Part shown: piece by piece, positions 22,310-35,662 of the stretch
How positions within the stretch are numbered: the stretch's first letter is position 1
How the letters are laid out: the number at the start of each line of letters is the position of its first letter
Assembly (NCBI GenBank): GCA_036245805.1
Contig: BTRK01000005.1
Coordinates: forward strand, 28,997,469 to 29,061,468
Length of the DNA: 64,000 nucleotides
Direction: 5' to 3'
Origin: Pristionchus mayeri
Lineage: Eukaryota > Nematoda > Chromadorea > Rhabditida > Neodiplogasteridae
Position numbers and translations under genes: made by a program
Notes under the pieces: generated by a model
The model's database searches: none
Seen by the model: the letters and a program-made list of their open reading frames with translations, nothing else
What the model was told of the DNA's origin: nothing

Positions 22310-25300
22310 TTAAATTAATAAAAAATGCATACGTGGTCTGACAGAACTGTAGTGAGCTGTGGGGTCGGCTGCAGTGGAGCCTGCAGCCAGGGAGAGATGG
22401 CTGCCGAGATGGGTGGTACTGCCCTTGTGCTGCGGCGGCTGCTGCAGCTGCTGCAGAGACGGAGAAGAGGGCAAGTAGTCCTCTACTGCAATGGATGTAT
22501 ATCATGAAGATTCTCTTTCTAAACTCTAATTTACCTGTCCTTGATGCGCCCTCCCTACAGGCACTGTAGCCCCTCCTAATCCCCTATCCCCGTGCACCAA
22601 TTATCTGCTTTTCAGCCCCTCCATCTACTGGCAGTATAGACTAATCCATCAAGCTGGTAGCTCCTCGATACTTTGGCCCGATGACGAATTACTCCCTTTC
22701 TAACTAGGTAAGACCAGTCGGTAGGTCACAAATCAACTAGGTTCACTTCATCAAAACGACCCGCTTCGTTGCCGCCTTGACCCTTTTACCCTCCACCAAT
22801 TACTAGTAAGAGGAAGTGTGGTAACGGCCACCCAGAATGGGAACTTAATCTGGGCCGGGGGTGATATCGAATGTCGCATCAATCACATTCATCTTGTCAC
22901 TTTGATTAAGTTTTCAGAATTGATTCCTGCCATCATTCGATATTATCCTCGACGTTCAAACATATAGAGTAATGTCTAAATAGATCAGCCCACAACCCTC
23001 TTTATTCTCCCTTCCTCCTCCTCGTTCTCCCCATTCCCTCTGGCGCCCTCCCTCCTCCTCATTTGCTCTCACGGGGATTGGAGACGTGCGATCTGACACC
23101 TCTCAGCCTTTCTCTCGATCCACACTTTTTCCTCGACCCCATCGATTTCATTCAAACAGTTGGAGGAGGGATCGAAACGGGGGAGACTCATATCAACAGT
23201 AGATCAACTCAGCCAATCCCCATGTTATTCCATCTCTGATCGGGCAACTTTACTCATCAAAAACAGGTCGGAGAGGGAAGAAAATCGTCGTGGCCCAACT
23301 GTTCGTCGAGAGAGAGCAACACACATGGGATTGGAGCCAATTCAGAGAGAGGATCACATAAGAAAGAAGAGAAGACTTGCACCTTTTCAGAGACAAACCC
23401 AGAGGGATTACCCGCGAACATCGCACACCACTACGCTATTTCTAGCTACCACTCCATCGGTACAACAACCATCTCCTCGTTATTTCAAGCACAAACAGTT
23501 CCAAGAAAGCGTAGGTGGCAGACCCCGGAATGAGAAGAGGAACCATCTGACCGACCTCTCCTCGCCAGCTTCTCTAGTGCGGCTGAGCTGCCAGGCAGCA
23601 TGAGTCGTGAATACTCTTCGGCCATACCCACTCATCTCCTTCCCTTCCTGCGATTTCCAACAGGATCACAAGAGGGGCCAAACTTCGCTACAAGGAGTCA
23701 GGAAGAACAAAAGAGTCAAGTACTCCCTCAAGTACACCCCACTACATCCTTTTCCCTTGCCAGTTCACGCTTTCTCCCCAGTCCACAGCCTCGACATCTC
23801 GACTGACCCTTCTCCTTGTCGTCGTCCCTCCACCACTTCATCCCTTCATTCGCCTTCCTCGGCACTGCCAGCACTGCCTGTATGAGTCTGCTCCTGGATA
23901 GACTCCTCCTCGCACTCCTCCTCAGTCCTCCCTTCTCCTCCCTCCTCTTCTCCTCCTTCCCATCAGTGACGAGACTCAGTCTGGTCAGATCGGGTGCCTG
24001 ACTGCCAGTCCTCATCTTCACCGTACTCGCTCCTCCCCTCTTGATCTCCCTTGGTCGTCCTCTGATCTGCCCTCCTCCTCCTCCCCCTGCAGGCACTTCC
24101 CAGTTCAGTGGGGTCAGTGGTTGTCGGGGTGGCTGCAGATGCTGCATCTCCACCACTCTGCTGCTTCTGTCCACGGTCGTCGCTGGTCGTCTGTGCTGCA
24201 GAGTGCGGAAGTTCTGTGGGGGAGGCGGCTGCAGCTGCAGCATGCTGTCGTACCATCCAGCCGCGTCCAGCTCCCTGTACCCACTGCGCGTATCTTCATC
24301 GTAGTAGAGAGCGGGAGGGCGATTCGTGGTGAGGGAGTAGGGACTGAGGTTCATCATCATCGACTGCGACGTCTTCTGTGCTCCTCTCGTCGCTGACGAT
24401 GACAGGAAGGTCGGATGGAGCAGCGATGTCGACGAGGGCGGAGGAGATGAAGAAGTAGAGGAAGAGGAAGATGGAGGAGGAGTTAGCATCTCTCAGCCAG
24501 GGGATGACGATTCCAATCACTTTGCCTCTTCCTTTCACGCGTTCTTTTCTCCGCTCTTCGCCTCAAATTGATGGCAATAATGACTCAGTAGTGACAACGC
24601 GCTGTTGCATGACGAATAGAAACAGGAAAGAGGTGATTCTGAGAAAGGGAAAATCGAATCAGGAGAAGGTGAAATGAAACATCAGACAAGAGAACGGAAG
24701 GACCATTCAGATTATGTTGAATGATGGAGGAGGAAGAATGATAACATTTCTTCATCAGCACAACAATTTCGTTCAACAGAAAAACGAGAGAGTGTATGAA
24801 ACAAGGAGAGTTGTTCATCCTCCCCAACCCATTCGAGACGATAGAGAAAGTGGGCGACAAGGGACTGTGGGAATGAGCGGAGGGGCGGGACGAGAGAAGA
24901 GCGACAACAAGGGAGAAGAACTGTGGAGATGAAGAACCTGGAAGACATAACCAGATGATCTATGGAGGGTTCACTGGGAAGGGCTCGTTCTCATTCTTCG
25001 GTCTGCGATTGATCTAGGGAGAAAGAGAAGAAGCAGCCAATTCTCGGTGTGAATGAATGGCCATAAGGCAGAGAATGGGGGAAGAGAAGGAGGAGGAGAT
25101 GGAGAAGGACAATAACCATCCAATAATGCTCGATATATCGAATACAAGAACAGGAGAAGATCACTGTGGTCTCTCGATAACACACGCTTTCTCTCATTCT
25201 CTACCATCTGAGAGAAGGCCAATGCAGAATGAAAAATCGAAGCATCGAATGAAGGAATGGATCATCGCATTGACGTCTTCCTCCTTCTGTGAATAATGTC

Positions 25301-28300
25301 AACTTCCTATAGAGCGACTAATCAGAAACGTCTCCAGATAATCACACCACGGGAGTAAGCTCATCAGAGGAGGAGGCTGGCTACTTTGCGGAACTGGCCC
25401 GAGAGCGTGAAGATCAGTGTCGAGAAGGGGGAGAGATGGAAACGGGAGAGAGTGGAGGAGGAGGGGCAGGAGCGAGAGGGAGAGTTAGGGGCAAAAAGGG
25501 ACGGGATTAGACTCACGGATACAGAGAGAGGGTAACAGTTGATACCCTAGGCAAAAAGAGACTAAAGAGATATCTGCCATCAGAAGTACACTTCCCATGA
25601 CATTAGTCAGTCCAAAGCACTAGGTACGAGGAGAAATTCAACTCGTTATCATCCCATCGGAAGGATTAATCATACGAATGAAAAGGCTGTTCTACCCCGG
25701 AACAGGCCAATCTCGAGAAGGGGGGAAGAAGAAGGGGGGGGGGGGGCAAGTGATTATAGGGTCATTATCGTAATCGGAGCTGCTTCTTCCCTCCCCTCGA
25801 GGGGATCCACTTACTGCTGTACAATAACAAAACTACTGCAGATGATTGGAAGAGTACAAAGGGTCTCTGGCTAACCTCCCCTAATCCTACCGGTACTGAG
25901 AAAGTGGGAGGGTTTCACTCTCTCTCTCACTCTCGCCTGTTCACTGTACTACCGGAAGGCAAGTGAAGTGCCAATTACTCTTCCTCAGTGATCTTTAAAT
26001 TAGGGTGGCATGAAAAAAATTTCATCACAACATGGGATGCATCCAACTGTGTGTGCAGACTCCGAGAACAACTCTAGATAGTAGGGAAATCACAGTTCAC
26101 AGAGGGAAGAAGAATCAGGAAGGAACAGCAATACGAACAGGCTATACTAAATTTACCGACCGCTCTCGATCTCGCGCTTATTCCTCTCCACTAGACAAAG
26201 TCGAGTTTGAGCAGTAGAGTAGAATCGCTGCCCGCTAAGTTCCTACCAAAACACTGTAACTGACTCTTGCTTACACACAAACAAGCAGACGAATCTCCGT
26301 GACTACGTCACAATCCGAGGAAAAGCCAGTAGATATTCATTCAATGAATTTCATTGTGATGTAGAGAGGTCCTCATCATCATCACAAGTCATGAAGTTTC
26401 CATTTTTATGAGGCATCTTTGTGCATCCTTCACGAATAACGAGCTCTCGTCTCTCGACAAGGCAACGACTGCACTTGCCCCATCACTGTCAACTCTTCTC
26501 CCATATGGTTGGAGTGAGAGGGGGAATTACTTGAGTGACTTCCCTTCTCAAGTTTGACACGCCGCGCATTTACATTCCGGGAACCAAGGGAAGCGATTTG
26601 AGCAACAACGAAGTAAGAGATGGGCTCCCTTAAAATTGTCTAATTCTACCGTATTCTATGCTTCAAACGAGAAAACTGGAATATTCTTCTGCAATCACCT
26701 GACAAACTGCGCGCAAAAACAACAACATTGGGCCCGAACCAGGGTCAAACAAACGTTTTTCACGGGAGTATGATAAGGAGGGAGGCGGAAACTAAGGGGG
26801 AGCGGAGGAGGGCAAACCCGATAGGAGAGAGAGAGGGAAAGTAAGCCAAAGTCAACATAGATGAAGGCGATAGAAAACACTTGACTCTTTCTTGATTGGG
26901 GCAAAGAGAGGGAAGACCTCACGGCTCATCACTCACGGACTGCGGAAGCCAACCAATGAAAGGAGTGGAGAGAGAGAGACCAACAATGGAAGAAACTGCA
27001 GTGGGGGAGGAAAGATACAGAGAAACGATAGTGAGAGCACCCATCAGATATGCATCCGGAAAAGCGAAAACGAGGTACTTCCACTCGTTTGTTATAACTT
27101 CTCAGTTGTCGATGATTTACTAGTGTCACTGTGCCACTATTATTCGATGAAGAGCATACACGAAAAAGCAGCAGGGTGCCTGTATAGCATACTGTGAACA
27201 ACCAAGAAAGAGTACTCTGAGAGGGAAGGATGAGTACCAGAATGATGAACCAGCTGATGGGATGCCGGAGGGAAGAAGAAGTGGGCTAACGGGAGGAAGA
27301 ATGGAAGAGAAGAGTGAGAAGATCCGAGGAGAAGGCAAAAACAGTGTACATTCTACTGGGATTCAATGAGGAACCACGAGTCTCTCTGCTCTATTGGGGC
27401 GTTCGGATAAGGAAGAAAGGTGTTCACATTCACTCACAATATTTGCCCCCTCTCTCCTCTCTATTGCAACCAGTCTTACTTCTTACTTGTTTGCAGATAT
27501 TCACTCTCTGGCAAGAAATCTGCTAAACCATCGAGAGAGAATCAGGAGAGGGGAGTGATGGTTGACTGATCTCTCCACTCCAAGGGAAGTACGAGAATCA
27601 TAGTTTACGGGAGTAGTATTTGCATAGTACTACTACAGTGCCACGGGCAAGATCTCGAGAGTGTCCTGCCGCTCCCTTCTCTTTGAGAAGAGCAACGAAA
27701 GCAATGAGTGACCTAGCCGTGACTAGATAAACATAACTGATTCTAAAGTATTGATAATTTGTTGATAAGTTCTGATACATGATCTAAATAAATTAGCATT
27801 ATGATAAAGTAATAATATAAGGAAGAAATTTAAAAAAAAAACTTGGGGTACAAGCGATAAGCAATGTAAGCAATTATTAGAGAAGGTAAGTAGTCGGAGG
27901 GGAAGGGAGTATCCGCTCTGTGGCATAACCTAGAGAACAATGTGTCTCTTCCCTCCTTGGCACTTTCACTACTATCGCAATTAGAGTAAAAGGCGCGTGG
28001 AAGTCACTTGAGAGCTTGCAAGCCAATTCTCGCAAAACAATCAGCATCTCTCCATAGGAGAATGGAGTCAACAAAGTGACGCGCACAGAAGGAAAGAGGG
28101 AAGCTATCAATCTGAGTCTCCCATCAACCTACTATCAGTATGTTCCTCCGTATCACCGTGTGACCCCCATAACCCCCCTCCTCGCACCGAGAATGCCTTG
28201 ATTCCCTCTCCATACCGCACATTCAATCGTCCTCTCTCAGCTGTAGGAAACGATCGAGACACATCAATGGTAATTTTATGGTACTCATATCGTTTTATCA

Positions 28301-31300
28301 CTGATACCTGACTGATCCCCCCACACTACTAATCCCTCCTACGCACCAGACGATACCCTCCAATATTATAAAAATATAAAATTAATTTGCACTCGTTAAA
28401 GTGTCCATGTTAATTTTTATTCAACTAAATTTTAGTTCCCATTAGTCTAATGTGTCATTCGTAGAACGATCAATGGGCATTCTTCCTTTTCAAAAATGAG
28501 AAAACAGAACTAACAGGTGGAGAATCTCCTGTGTGCCTTCTGCTGTTCCATCTGCTTCGCTTTCTCCTCCTCCTTCTCCCTCTCCCTCCTCTGCAGAAGA
28601 CCCGGAGTGACCGTGAAGCGACGATGGGGAGAGAAACGACGACGACTCATCAAGAAAAAACATTAGAGATTTGTAGATAATTGAGATTTGTAGATAATTG
28701 CTATTGTGTTGTATCGATTGTAAAAATGTATCGAATGATGTGATGTAAAATCCGAGAGAATCTACGGTCGATTAACTCAAATTTACAAGCAATATTTCTT
28801 TGAAAAAAATTTCGACCGTCATTTCATTGATAACTCAAATCGCATAATTTTTTCGAACGTTCGGACCTTCGTAAATGTCTACCGTACCCGTTGTTGTTCC
28901 TGAGTGGTACTGTAGGGGAGGAGGGCGGGAGATGGATAGGGAGACGTCTACAGACTGTTTCCTGTCGTCTGCATAGGGAGCGAAGGCGAAGGCGCACGAA
29001 GACTGCACCACGTACTCTGGAGGGAATCACCACGGGTGAGCATACTATTCTTCACCGAAATGCATAACTATTTAAATCTAATTTAACGACATATTCCTCA
29101 AAAACACCGTTTAAATTCTGGCTTACATTTTTGGAGATATTATTTCTACTTCTTATGAAACCAGTTGAATAGATACTATCAAAAATTGTCCAAATCGTCG
29201 CAGTTTCGTCGCATAGAGACCGGAATTACCAGATAGAATTTTATACGGACAGTACGCACCTCCATTGTTCTGATTTGTCTCGAAGAAGGGAGATACTAAA
29301 TTGGAGATGGACTTCCTCCTCTCTGCTGCGAAGCGACGAACGCTTTCCATATCTGAATGCAATAAATTCACTATAGTATACGGTGCAAAAATCGCACTAG
29401 TGAATTGAGAAGACGTGAGATTAGATATGGTATCCAGAGAAATACAAGCACACTGGGCACGAAAATGAGAAGTGTTCTGATGTGAGGGTGTAAAGTGGGG
29501 GGAACGCGTGTTCCTCCCGCTAACAAAGCAGCATGAAATATCGGATGACGAAGATGCACAAAGAGGAGAGAAAGGAAGATCAGAGGAAGAATAACGACCG
29601 AGGATGATACCAGATACTCCACCAAATATGCGCATTCGCTTTTCACTCTTTTTATCGCAGTTAAACAGCGCCATATCACCGAATGTGCAGGTAAAGTCGA
29701 TTTCTTGATGGAATTGACTACACATGGAGAAAAGGGAGAATCATCGTAATACGAAATAGAAGACGATGAGAATGGACTCTTATCAGAGGCAGCCCCCACT
29801 CAGTCTCTGCACATACAATTAAGGAATGATAGAGGGAGGACTCCATCGAGAGAACGAAAGTAGTGAAGGAGAGAGAAGGAGATATTTGCAAGACTGAGTG
29901 CACTCCGTACGGTCGCTGTTCGCACACTTTCTTAGAGGTCAAACGCTAACATCCATGAGTCAGATGGCGTAGTGGGGTTGAAAAAGCATCGAGATGGGAT
30001 GGAAGATAGTGTGGAGGGAGGATCCAATGACTCTCATACACTATGCGAAAAGAGCGAAAGGATGTTTTAAAATTTATAGAAAATTTTCGTGAACAATTTC
30101 GTGAAGTCCAATAATGTCCAATACTAAAGAGCTAAAGAGCTACTGATCAGATAAAGATTAGTAATTTTCTGTAATATCAGCAAATGATCTGAGTAATACA
30201 GATTGAATTGCACAGATTTCGACAGAGAGCAAAGGAAGATAGGAAATCGAGCTGATAGAAGCAAAAAGGTGAGAAACAGCTCAATTATATAGGTGATATC
30301 AGAGTGGCTCCAACGGAGAATCCAGTAGATGAGAGAAGTGAGCCATTCGACCTCACTGGAAGCGCAACTCCTGTGCTGACTCATCTGATCTCATCTACTC
30401 CCTCCATCTCATTACCACTCCCTCGCAGTGCCCACTCCCTCACTGCCAAAGATACGCGAGGGAGCTTGAAGCGAGGAGAGAAGGAGGGAAGGAGGGAAAG
30501 AGTCAATCTCCGTTCGCCGTACTCTAAACAAAGAGTGCCAATCTCTCAGCAACTCTGACTCACGACTATTTTTCATTCTTGATAATCTCGCGCTCTTAGT
30601 AAGCAACCGCAATGAAGAGTAAGTGGTGGGAGTAGTTTGATTACTTTCGAAAACACAAAATTAGATGTCATGTGGTCACCGGTTGGAAATAAAGATGAAG
30701 AATGATATAAGAGAAGGAAATATCGGAGCAGAAAAAAATAGATTGGTTGAAATTTTCAGACGATGGAACACGACGAGAAAGTGAATTGACTGCCGTGGCC
30801 AGACAGGGAAACATCGGCTATCTGCCAATCCTATTGTGGAATAGGAAGAAGTAGGCACGGAGTTGTTTTGAGAACTCGAATAAATGAATGATGAATGAGC
30901 AAGGGAGAATCTGTGGAGACATCTTGCTCGACGAGGGAGAGAGAAGAACGATTGATAAACAGTGGATGACTCTGATAGAACGTCTGTCTCACGATGGCGA
31001 ATGAAGAAGGATCTCTCTTCCTTCTCCATCTTCTCTCGTCTCTCAATCGGCGAGAGATCATTCGGAATGGAGAGAGTCGGTCTCCATTCGCCAGCCCTAC
31101 TCACCACTATAATTCACTGCTCAAACAAGGGTCAATGCATAATCCACACTGGTCTAACCTGCGATAGCGAGCGAAATGTATCGAGGCTAGTGAAAGGGAG
31201 GAGGGAGATCAATGAACGCTTTCTACTATTGTGCGCGTTTCCCTTTCCAAATCTGTCGGCGCTCAACTTTTTGCAAGCCCAGTCTCTTCCCTTGGGAGAA

Positions 31301-33203
31301 GAAGCTCTCGAGGAGATTGCAGCACGAATGAATGCATTCACACACTTTCCTTCAACTGCGGGCGAAACCGAGATGCAAATTGAATTCGTGCAAAAGAGTT
31401 AGTGGTTTCAAAAAGGCGAAAAAAGAGGGAAGGGAGTGGCGAGGGGAGGAGTGGGGATAGATGCTAATAGCAACGAGTGAGAGGGAGGAGTGCGGAGTAG
31501 CCGGGGGAAAGGGCGATAAAAACGGGCACTCGTGCAGTGTGATCTACCGAGAGGCGAGAACGTTAATGGGGCAAGGGGAAGGCGACCGGTCTCTCGATTC
31601 CGCATGCTCTCTCGACTATCAGAGAAGCGAGAACTATTGTTGTAGTGAGAGGTCAGTGAACAACTTCCAATAAAGGGTGCTAGTAATCGTCTACCTATTC
31701 TGTACGATACAGCAATGACCAATGAAGAAGGCAAAAGGAGAGACTATTGAACTCTACGAATCGAAGACACTCTAACTACTAGCGAGCGCATCACTAGAGA
31801 TGAGATCTCAGGAGAATGAGAGTGAGGGGTCAGGAATGATGAATGTCGCCAATGGGAGCAAATGGCACATTAAAGGGGAGATCCTAGCAAAAAGTGCCCA
31901 TCAATTTCACGAGGAGGTGGGTCACAACCAGACTGATTACGAGGAGATGAGAAGCTGATCGAGTTGAGAGGGCCACACGGAAGAGAAGCTACTACTCAGA
32001 GAGGAGCAATTACGCCATTTACACCATCTACAACAATGTTTTTTTCTACAGCGAACGAGAGATGTGCAAAAAAGACTGACCAACTTGAAAGAAACGTTAA
32101 AGTAATTGAATGGCAGTCTCTCACGCTTCCAGTATTCTGACATGGAGAACTCTAGGAATACGGGACAACACGACACTGCAAGCAGCAACCCTCTCCCAAT
32201 CGCTCCCCTCAATGCCAGAGGGCAAATGTAGTTTCGTACTACTCATGATGGCTAGTCGAATGGGCAATGAAGAACCATCCCCCCTTTCTCTCTCTCTCTC
32301 TTACTTCCTCGTGAGCACTCAGGAAAGCAGATTATGCAGAAACACATGGATCCAGTGAAAGTTGTATCTGGCAATGTATCGACGATAGGATTGGATTGAC
32401 CATGCGCAATAACAAAAACAACACTTACGTATGCACAAAATCGCCCGTCTATTCCTTGGTCTTTTTTGGCTGATCACGGCCTGGTCAAAATACAGAGCAG
32501 AGGTAGAAAATATCCTACATAACAAGATCTAACCAAGAGGAAAACCGGTGAATGATACATCTGATAGCGGAGAGTGTAAATGTGCAAATTGGAGCAGTGG
32601 CAGACAGGGAGATGGAATCGCCCCGACTGACTAATACCCGTGTATCTGTCTAGGAGTGGGAGACCGAGACTGAAGAAAACGCGTAAAAACGAAGAACGAA
32701 CAGCTGTTTCAGTCCGACGACGAGAGAGAAAACAGATCGAGCTACTAATAAAAGAGAGAGAGGGAGAATCCAACGAGAGGAGAATTTAATCTGTGGCGGA
32801 TCGCAAAACCTAGAGTGGGAACGCAATCACCAGTGTATTCAACGAACGAGGAAGGGGATAGGGGAAGAGGAGTGGGGGGGGGGGGGGGGGGGTGAACACA
32901 TGTCAGACGTCTGATGAGCATGCATATCGGAAGGAGGAACTATGGAGAGAGAGATGGACAGCGACTACAACGTATCGAGTGAATCACCCTGTGTAATCTC
33001 ATTCAGTTTACACGGTCACTCCCCACTGCAAAAACAGGAGACAGAAATAGATCGAGAGTTTACAAAAGCTGATCAAAAATATAAAATCAGAGAGAAAAAT
33101 TTGATAGCTCACCTCCATTCTTCTGGTGGGGTTCGATGAGGGGAGAGACGAAGTTGGCGATTGATTTCCTCCTCTCAGCTGCGAAACGACGAACGTTCTC
33201 CAT
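22310..33203 (-). CDS. Low-complexity protein with alternative first exons (tentative)
   Basis: A tentative chain in consistent phase uses a first exon 33113-33203 or 29260-29350, then 28888-29016, 24027-24392 and 22310-22485, giving about 253 aa. The two first exons are paralogous, of identical length (91 nt), and encode MENVRRFAAERRKSIANFV and MESVRRFAAERRKSISNLV. Each follows a TTTCAG/ATTCAG acceptor 2 nt before its ATG, as for trans-spliced starts. The 28.9-kb exon encodes YVVQSSCAFAFAPYADD; the 24-kb exon is Pro/Gln-rich (YRELDAAGWYDSMLQLQPPP); the last is Gln/Ser-rich (LPSSPSLQQLQQPPQHKG). No domain is recognised. Introns of 3-4.5 kb are long for this window. The first two exons are the most credible; the 22- and 24-kb exons could belong elsewhere. 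Confidence 0.4.
24393..28509. other. Stretch with no supported gene
   Basis: Gene-poor, strongly purine/pyrimidine-skewed DNA with a 13-G run at 25734-25746. It is probably intron of the minus-strand low-complexity gene. Frames on both strands are Ser/Arg/Glu-rich by composition only. Confidence 0.4.
28510..28650 (-). CDS. Charged 46-residue frame, possible third alternative first exon
   Basis: ATG at 28650 opens MSRRRFSPHRRFTVTPGLL, followed by a Glu/Lys-rich helix (QRREREKEEEKAKQMEQQK) and stop at 28510. A GTTAGT donor at 28514 would instead end it in phase 1, the same phase as the two duplicated first exons upstream, so it could feed the same 24-kb exon. No acceptor immediately precedes the ATG. 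It could also be an isolated micro-gene or chance. Confidence 0.3.
   Translation of the reverse strand: MSRRRFSPHRRFTVTPGLLQRREREKEEEKAKQMEQQKAHRRFSTC
29351..33112. other. Long intron-like stretch between the two alternative first exons
   Basis: Purine-rich, with many GAGAG tracts and a 19-G run at 32874-32892. I see no coding exon on either strand with splice support. If the gene model is right, this is the intron and promoter of the downstream alternative start. Confidence 0.45.
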
Positions 33204-34424
33204 ATCTGAAAGAGGGCAAAACGATTAATATAAAATTGAAGAAAAAATCTGCGTTGAGCTGCAGGCGGTACTAAGTCGGATGAGGATCCATCGGAGGAGA
33301 ACCAAAACACTACCATTCTCCATGATTTTCAGAATACGTTAGTACACGAAAAAATTATTCTGCGCAAACACTGGAGAAAGATCCTTTTTCTGTTCTCATC
33401 CGGTGGCTTCTCATTCAACCTAGTGCCCCAGCAGGTACAATCATTTTTATGGTATGTGCTCGAAGCAGAATCGAGAATAGTGAATGTGAATGAAAATGGA
33501 AGTATTGAAAATTCGCAAATATAGATACAGAAAAGTGGATTTCATACGCTGCCAAGATTTTCAATCATTTTAAAGTTCGATGATTCATTATCTAACCATA
33601 TCCATGATCTAGAAAGAAGAAAATTAACAAACAAGCAAAACACTATTATTCAGATTAAAACTTTTAGACACCGTGATTTTCTATTTTCAGATCAAGATTC
33701 TGATGCATAAATAGGAAATAGTCGAAAAACCTCTCTCTCTCTCTCTAACAGGCACAATTTCAGAAAGAAGAAAGCTCAATCGCACATTCTCCAGTATGCA
33801 TCGTCGATGTGACATCAGAGGGATCGTATTTTATTCCTCTCACAATAGTCGACCCCTTCCCGCCTCTTTTGATGGCTTCTTCTTCTATTGTGCACACGTC
33901 AATATGGGCGAAATACTGCGTGAAAAGACCCTTGACACTCGTATTTCGAGAGGATAGCAATAAGGAAGAGAAGGGGAGTCTTACTTCGATTGTTTCCTCT
34001 CGATCCATCGGTGGAGAGACGCAAGAGATCATGAAGGAGAGCTGAAAAGAAAGATCTTATATACAGCGAAAACGTACTGAGGGAGTCATCAGAAACTCCT
34101 ACAGAAAGATACTGTCAGTAACAAGATCTAAATCACTTGACCTTTCAACCTCAAAGCCTTCTTCGTCCCTTCGGACACCCCCCCCCCCCCCATCACCTCC
34201 CCCCTCTGACATCGCAACCCTTTCTCTTATTCCATTTCGTTGTCCACCAGAGGGGATACCATCATAATAAACTAATGAGTATTATTGGTTGGAGGCTTCC
34301 GATGTGATAGCAACCATAAATTGAAGATGGAAGAACCCTTTATAAGCCATCATAAAGGTTCATTCATACCTCAGTATTCATACTCTCCTCTCGCTATACT
34401 AACCAAAGTCGCCTCTTCGCTATA

Positions 34425-35199
34425 ATGGCTTCTGCCAACATCATCCAACTGCTCAACAAGTATCTGGCCAAGCTGAATGATCCCTCCAAAGTATGTTTCA
34501 CTTCATCTTAGAAAAAGCCTAAACTGGCATATTCAGGCCGGGAAATATCTCAACAAGATTTCTCGAATGGAACTCTCAATGGACTCACTCTATCAGACCG
34601 ATGCTGACTTGGTAGGTCAATTCATCCCTCCGCAACTATCAATTTATTGATTTTCAGACAGTGAAGAAACTGATCGACCATCCCACTTTCGGATCCCTCG
34701 CTACTGAGATCACGAACAAATGGGTAGAACAAGCCTTCGATACAACTTCTCCCTCTTCGACCAACTCATCTGCTGACGAGTAAGTTGCAATAAGTCTAAC
34801 ACTAGAATAACATTCATTCATTCATTCCCACTTTTTGTAGATCCTCCACTTCAATTGACTCTGGACCATCTCGAAAGAGATACATAATGATGACCGAAGG
34901 CGCAACGAAGAAAATCAAGGTGGATTCGGATTATGAGGATACTGATGATGAGGAGGGAAGGAAATACGATGAGAGAATCGATGCAGCCATCAAGGAGAAT
35001 ATTGAGAAGATCGCAAAAGGAAACGGTTAGTTTATTTTCGCTCGTCCTATCAACCACAAGAATAAACTTTTAAAATTGATTTTCAGCTATCTGCAACGCT
35101 CCGATCTCGTCTTCTACTTCTCTGTCAAAAATTGAGAAGAAAATCAAGAAACGCGCCCCTATGATGGAAATGTGCAAAAGAAAAATGGGCATGAAGTAA
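34425..35199 (+). CDS. TFIIS N-terminal (LW) domain protein, copy A
   Basis: Five exons (34425-34490, 34537-34611, 34658-34779, 34841-35025, 35087-35199) encode 186 aa. Residues 1-~75 resemble the TFIIS/Elongin-A N-terminal helical bundle: LLNKYLAKLNDPSKAGKYLN, then TVKKLIDHPTFGSLATEITN and KWVEQ. Known LW domains dock transcription elongation and Mediator-type partners. A Ser-rich linker (TTSPSSTNSSADE), an acidic patch (DSDYEDTDDEEGRKYDE) and a basic tail (KIEKKIKKRAPMMEMCKRK) follow. There is no TFIIS central or zinc domain, so it is not an elongation factor by itself. It is near-identical in structure to the gene at 45969. Confidence 0.75.
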
Positions 35200-35278
35200 A
35201 CTTAAACATATTAATTGTACAATATTTTCTGCATTGAACATTGATAAAATTATTTTCACAAATTTCATTTCCACTCAC

Positions 35279-35356
35279 CTTCTCACTCTGTCCATCCTTT
35301 AGAATCCTCTTCAGCCCCTCGAGAGTGAGAGAGTCGCCGAGGCTCTCGCCATCAAC
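35279..35356 (-). pseudogene. Orphan exon fragment carried by the duplication
   Basis: An open 26-codon minus-strand exon with acceptor (ATTCAG) and donor (GTGAGT), reading DGESLGDSLTLEGLKRILKD. It is homologous to the exon at 48153-48239 of the large minus-strand gene, from which it differs by two short insertions totalling 9 nt. There are no neighbouring exons here to splice to, so it is most likely a duplicated passenger. Confidence 0.6.
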
Positions 35357-35662
35357 CTGAATAGAATATTTGATTTAAGCAGTCATTTCCTTTTTTGTAC
35401 TTGGCTGAAATATCATGCAATCGATCTTTTGTGCTGGTAGCCTAAAATTTCTTATATTTTTGACAATTTTGAAAATAAAGTTGCTTGACCAATCGTTTAA
35501 TCAACCAACAGTTACTAACTTGCTTCCCTGAGATTCTCCTCTTCCCCATATGCGAATCTCTCCTCTCCCCTCTCCTCCTCCACTCATTCTTACTCGATCG
35601 TCTCTCCCCGATGGGTGATAAGGAAGAGACTGCGAAGGAGAAAGAAGAGCGTATTCAGGGCT

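Larger units (their letters stand above)
34206..35360. repeat. Segmental duplication, daughter copy
   Basis: The block is homologous to 45750-48245. It covers the promoter region (CATCGCAACCCTTTCTCTTATTCC and onward), all five exons and four introns of the LW-domain gene, and a minus-strand exon fragment at 35279-35356. The copy at 45.7-48.2 kb additionally contains a 1.25-kb foldback element that is absent here. Confidence 0.85.

Noticed and set aside
23160..23603. 147-codon plus-strand open frame
   Set aside because: Composition is Ser/Arg/Gln by base skew only, with no splice context or motif, in DNA that is similarly skewed for many kilobases.
24296..24538. Minus-strand frame with a membrane-like stretch (FLFLYFFISSALVDIA)
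   Set aside because: Overlaps a better-phased exon in another frame; the hydrophobic run comes from a pyrimidine tract that looks like a splice acceptor.
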